Shown here in pieces: positions 40,007 to 40,630 of a stretch of 40,630 nt of DNA. The position numbers and the translations under genes were made by a program. How positions within the stretch are numbered: position 1 is the stretch's first letter; every line of letters begins with the position of its first letter. The notes beneath the pieces were generated by a model. It was not told where the DNA came from and searched no databases. It saw nothing but the letters and a program-made list of their open reading frames with translations. Where the stretch lies: assembly GCA_017380575.1 (NCBI GenBank), contig JAFODS010000024.1, forward strand, positions 1-40,630, written 5' to 3'. This DNA is from Clostridia bacterium (lineage in GTDB: Bacteria > Bacillota > Clostridia > Oscillospirales > Acutalibacteraceae).

Positions 40007-40516
40007 TGGGGAAGGCGGATTTTCTTTATTCTGGGTTTCTGTCGAAACTTAAATATGAGCCTACGCCGTGTCAGGAGGGGCTTCTGCATAAGGTTGCAGA
40101 TTTCGTCAGTTCGGACGAGGGGGATATCCTCGTGGTCAACGGATATGCGGGTACGGGAAAGACGACAGCGATCTCGGCGGTGATTGCCGTTATGAAGGAA
40201 TTCCAGACGAAATGTGTCCTTCTTGCCCCTACAGGCCGCGCAGCCAAGGTTCTTTCTTCATATGCCGGGCAGCCTGCATATACGATCCATAAGCATATCT
40301 ATCGCCAGAAATCGGTCGGGGGAGACGGATTCGGCCAGTTCAGTCTGGCTCCGAACAAGGATAAGGAAGCTCTTTTCATTGTCGATGAGGTTTCGCTGAT
40401 CGGTATAGACTCCGGCCAGCAGCAGTCTACGGCTGCCTTCGGTACAGGCAATCTCCTTGAAGACCTCATTTCTTTTGTCAGGGCGGGAGTCGATTGCAAG
40501 GTAATCCTGATAGGAG
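40006..40516 (+). CDS. RecD-like superfamily 1 helicase, N-terminal fragment (foreign, Bacteroidales-like)
   Basis: About 170 residues of an ATP-dependent helicase, starting at a GTG that overlaps the trkH stop by one base (TAGTG). Visible are the Walker A motif NGYAGTGKTTAI, motif Ia LLAPTGRAAKVL, TIHKHIYRQ and Walker B LFIVDEVSLI. It runs to CKVILIG, where family members continue with Asp and PAQLPPV. Here the frame changes to GFIKGKGSPV at 40517, so the last credible base is about 40516. The trkH-helicase order supports a single foreign segment. Confidence 0.8.
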
Positions 40517-40578
40517 GCTTCATCAAGGGAAAAGGTTCCCCAGTGTGTCGTTACTACATATCTAGCGCCATTTTTCAT
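40497..40578 (-). CDS. 5' end of an unrelated minus-strand gene (third genome segment)
   Basis: On the minus strand an ATG at 40578 has AAAAGGAG 9 bases upstream and encodes MKNGARYVVTTHWGTFSLDE, then ASYQDYLA. Beyond about 40497 the frame runs into the helicase segment read backwards and loses meaning. The clear ribosome site and sensible codons suggest a true gene start of unknown function. The roughly 20 bases at 40497-40516 make sense in both genes, so this looks like a join at a shared short sequence. Confidence 0.5.
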
Positions 40579-40630
40579 ACTTTTTGACTCCTTTTCTGTC
40601 AGTCCTCCCGAAAAATAGGCGCAAAAATAC

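Noticed and set aside
40258-40499. Continuation of the minus-strand frame starting at 40578 beyond the join
   Set aside because: Past about 40497 it is only the reverse reading of the helicase gene, so only its first 27 or so residues are credible.

Overview
The window looks like a contig from an uncultured gut or rumen Clostridia member close to Ruminococcus/Oscillospiraceae. The support is low-to-moderate GC, strong AGGAGG-type ribosome sites, TTGACA/TATAAT promoters with 17-base spacers, secreted dockerin proteins, and a sortase-anchored cohesin-like protein with an NPDTG signal. All calls rest on reading the sequence; no database search was run.

Layout. (1) 1-2610: the 3' part of tuf (EF-Tu) and a secreted or membrane-anchored clan GH-A-like glycoside hydrolase. 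(2) 2615-7578: a compact phage-derived island. An XRE-S24 repressor faces six overlapping genes: a sigma-region-4/XRE regulator, a small protein, a tail-tip/receptor-binding-like protein carrying a degenerate M14 carboxypeptidase domain, a small protein, an M23 endolysin with an SH3-like tail, an XhlA-like membrane protein and an SPP1-type holin make up the island with the repressor. The only promoter seen carries a perfect GAAC-N4-GTTC palindrome. There are no capsid, packaging, tail-tube or integrase genes. (3) 7597-11153: pgk-tpiA-gpmI (lower glycolysis) on the minus strand. (4) 11463-13682: serC-serA, divergent from pgk, so 3-phosphoglycerate metabolism sits on both sides of one intergenic region. 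(5) 13890-21425: a giant two-module 2-hydroxyacyl-CoA dehydratase activase-like protein, a DUF212/PAP2-like membrane protein, glpK and malic enzyme. (6) 21490-24855, minus: rqcH, nif3-like, trmK and a DUF1858 gene; then ispE on the plus strand.

(7) 25934-30145: an extracellular scaffold cluster. Three dockerin proteins, two on the minus strand and one on the plus, lie beside a cohesin-like protein with 35 exact APTE repeats and a sortase/membrane anchor. (8) 30253-30931: a gene-free stretch packed with palindromic and inverted repeats. (9) 31026-34300: a PadR regulator followed by two tandem paralogous membrane proteins of the PadR-associated (HAAS/DUF1700-like) kind, the second with a frameshifted C-terminus. 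(10) 34433-39407: galK and a TVP38-family membrane protein (minus; apparent AUU start), a phosphoglucomutase/phosphomannomutase, tRNA-Leu(UAA), and a glycerophosphodiester phosphodiesterase-like gene.

(11) From about 39570 to about 40516 the sequence changes character. It encodes the C-terminal part of a TrkH potassium transporter and the N-terminal part of a RecD-like helicase, both Bacteroidales-like with different codon use, and then stops abruptly in a third, unrelated gene start on the minus strand. I read this end as a double assembly chimera rather than as biology. The most interesting genuine biology is the apparently SOS-controlled orphan lysis/receptor-binding island; the cohesin-dockerin cluster comes next.
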